From the IMG/VR virus record IMGVR_UViG_3300047549_000018, positions 1-27,200 of that record: a stretch of 27,200 bases of DNA; one strand, written 5' to 3'. Shown here one piece after another: positions 26,644-27,200 of the stretch. This DNA comes from a virus. The position numbers and the translations under genes are program-made. The notes under the pieces are model-generated. The model worked only from the letters and a program-made list of their open reading frames with translations, made no database searches and was not told the origin of the DNA. The number at the start of each line of letters is the position of its first letter. Within the stretch, counting starts at the first letter, position 1.

Positions 26644-27200
26644 ATGAAAACCAAAACGATTTACACCACCAAACCCAGCACCGGCCCACGAATCAGCGTT
26701 ACTAGCAAGCTGGATGGAATCCGCTCTTGGTCCCTTGAAGCTCTTACAACATGCCCAGGCAGTCGCACAGTAGGCGGCGACCTAGTGCCAGCGTGCAGCG
26801 GATGTTATGCGACTAGTGGCCATTACCGTTACCCGAACGTTAAAGCGCCGCGCCTACATAACGCTGAAGATTGGCAGCGCCCCGACTGGGTTAGCGACAT
26901 GGTGCAAGCCCTACAGAACGACCGTTTTTTTAGGTGGCTTGATTCGGGCGATTTGTACAGCGTGAAACTGGCAGAAAAGGTTTTAGAGGTTATGCAGCTA
27001 ACCCCGTGGTGTCAGCATTGGCTACCCACAAGGATGCAGAAATTCGACAAGTGGCACCCAGCACTGACCCGCATGCGAAAGCTCCCTAATGTCAGCGTGC
27101 GATTTTCAAGCGATAGTATAACGGGCGAGTTTACCGCAGGGATTCACGGGAGTACAATCACCGCCAGCACTGACCCGCAGGATATCCCCGAAGGCGTAAC
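26644..27200 (+). CDS. Cys-rich GP88-like phage/plasmid protein (partial, 5' end)
   Basis: The frame is open to the window edge (about 185 residues). It has SLEALTTCPGSRTVGGD, then CSGCYATSGHYRYPNVKAPRLHN, WVSDMVQALQNDRFFRWLDSGDLYS, LTPWCQHWLPTRMQKFDKW and VSVRFSSDS. The CPG, CxGCYA and SGD motifs mark a family found in phages and plasmids and annotated in part as GP88-like. The clustered cysteines might hold a metal site; the reaction is unknown. The gene is clearly GC-richer than the AT-rich genes before 24.5 kb. It contains KLDGIR near the start, identical to ligase motif I, probably by chance. Confidence 0.8.
   Translation, partial: MKTKTIYTTKPSTGPRISVTSKLDGIRSWSLEALTTCPGSRTVGGDLVPACSGCYATSGHYRYPNVKAPRLHNAEDWQRPDWVSDMVQALQNDRFFRWLDSGDLYSVKLAEKVLEVMQLTPWCQHWLPTRMQKFDKWHPALTRMRKLPNVSVRFSSDSITGEFTAGIHGSTITASTDPQDIPEGV

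Noticed and set aside
26644-27200. Second DNA/RNA ligase suggested by SKLDGIRS near the N-terminus
   Set aside because: The six residues match ligase motif I, but no other nucleotidyltransferase motif follows, and the rest matches the Cys-rich GP88-like family.

Overview
The window looks like part of the genome of a tailed double-stranded DNA phage (Caudoviricetes) of a Gram-negative bacterium. It holds the replication and early/accessory part of the genome; no capsid, tail, portal, terminase or integrase gene is visible. The reasons are short genes packed with 1-30 base overlaps, strong Shine-Dalgarno sequences, many phage-type hypothetical families, a replisome cluster and free-standing endonucleases. 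An SPFH protein with a lipobox and perfect DnaA boxes fit a proteobacterial host. I cannot name the host genus.

Layout. Positions 1-7820 are read leftward: a DNA polymerase (its C-terminal part lies outside the window), a T7 gp4-like primase-helicase, an Rnl5-type RNA ligase, an endonuclease VII-like HNH gene, an ATP-dependent DNA ligase, small unknown genes, and an SPFH/band 7 lipoprotein. Positions 7821-8157 form the divergent control region. From 8158 to 24522 everything is read rightward. This arm holds two cytidine-deaminase-fold enzymes, a polynucleotide-kinase-like P-loop protein, an Rnl1-type RNA ligase, a calcineurin-type phosphoesterase, a ThyX thymidylate synthase and an HU-like protein. 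Next come a probable lysis cassette ending in a SleB-type hydrolase, a second HNH endonuclease, a papain-like cysteine-peptidase-fold protein, a macro-domain protein, a tRNA-like gene and many small phage hypotheticals. An intrinsic terminator ends this arm at about 24.56 kb.

Positions 24570-25300 are non-coding and look like a replication origin: a register-perfect array of 16-bp AT-rich repeats followed by six DnaA boxes (three perfect). Beyond it (25301-27200) lies a block with a different style. Several start codons are preceded by RGTTTAAT instead of a clear Shine-Dalgarno sequence, and two leaders share an elaborate hairpin design. The block ends in a GC-richer gene of the Cys-rich GP88-like phage/plasmid family that runs off the window.

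How the genes fit together: polymerase, primase-helicase, DNA ligase and HU-like protein support DNA replication. dCMP deaminase and ThyX would make dTMP from dCMP. Kinase, phosphoesterase and two RNA ligases have the parts of an RNA end-healing and sealing kit, as would be used against host anticodon nucleases. The macro-domain protein and the tRNA-like gene with a 20-nt anticodon loop may belong to the same theme, but that link is inference. Short extended -10 promoters (TGN-TAYAAT) recur between the rightward genes and divide them into small transcription units.
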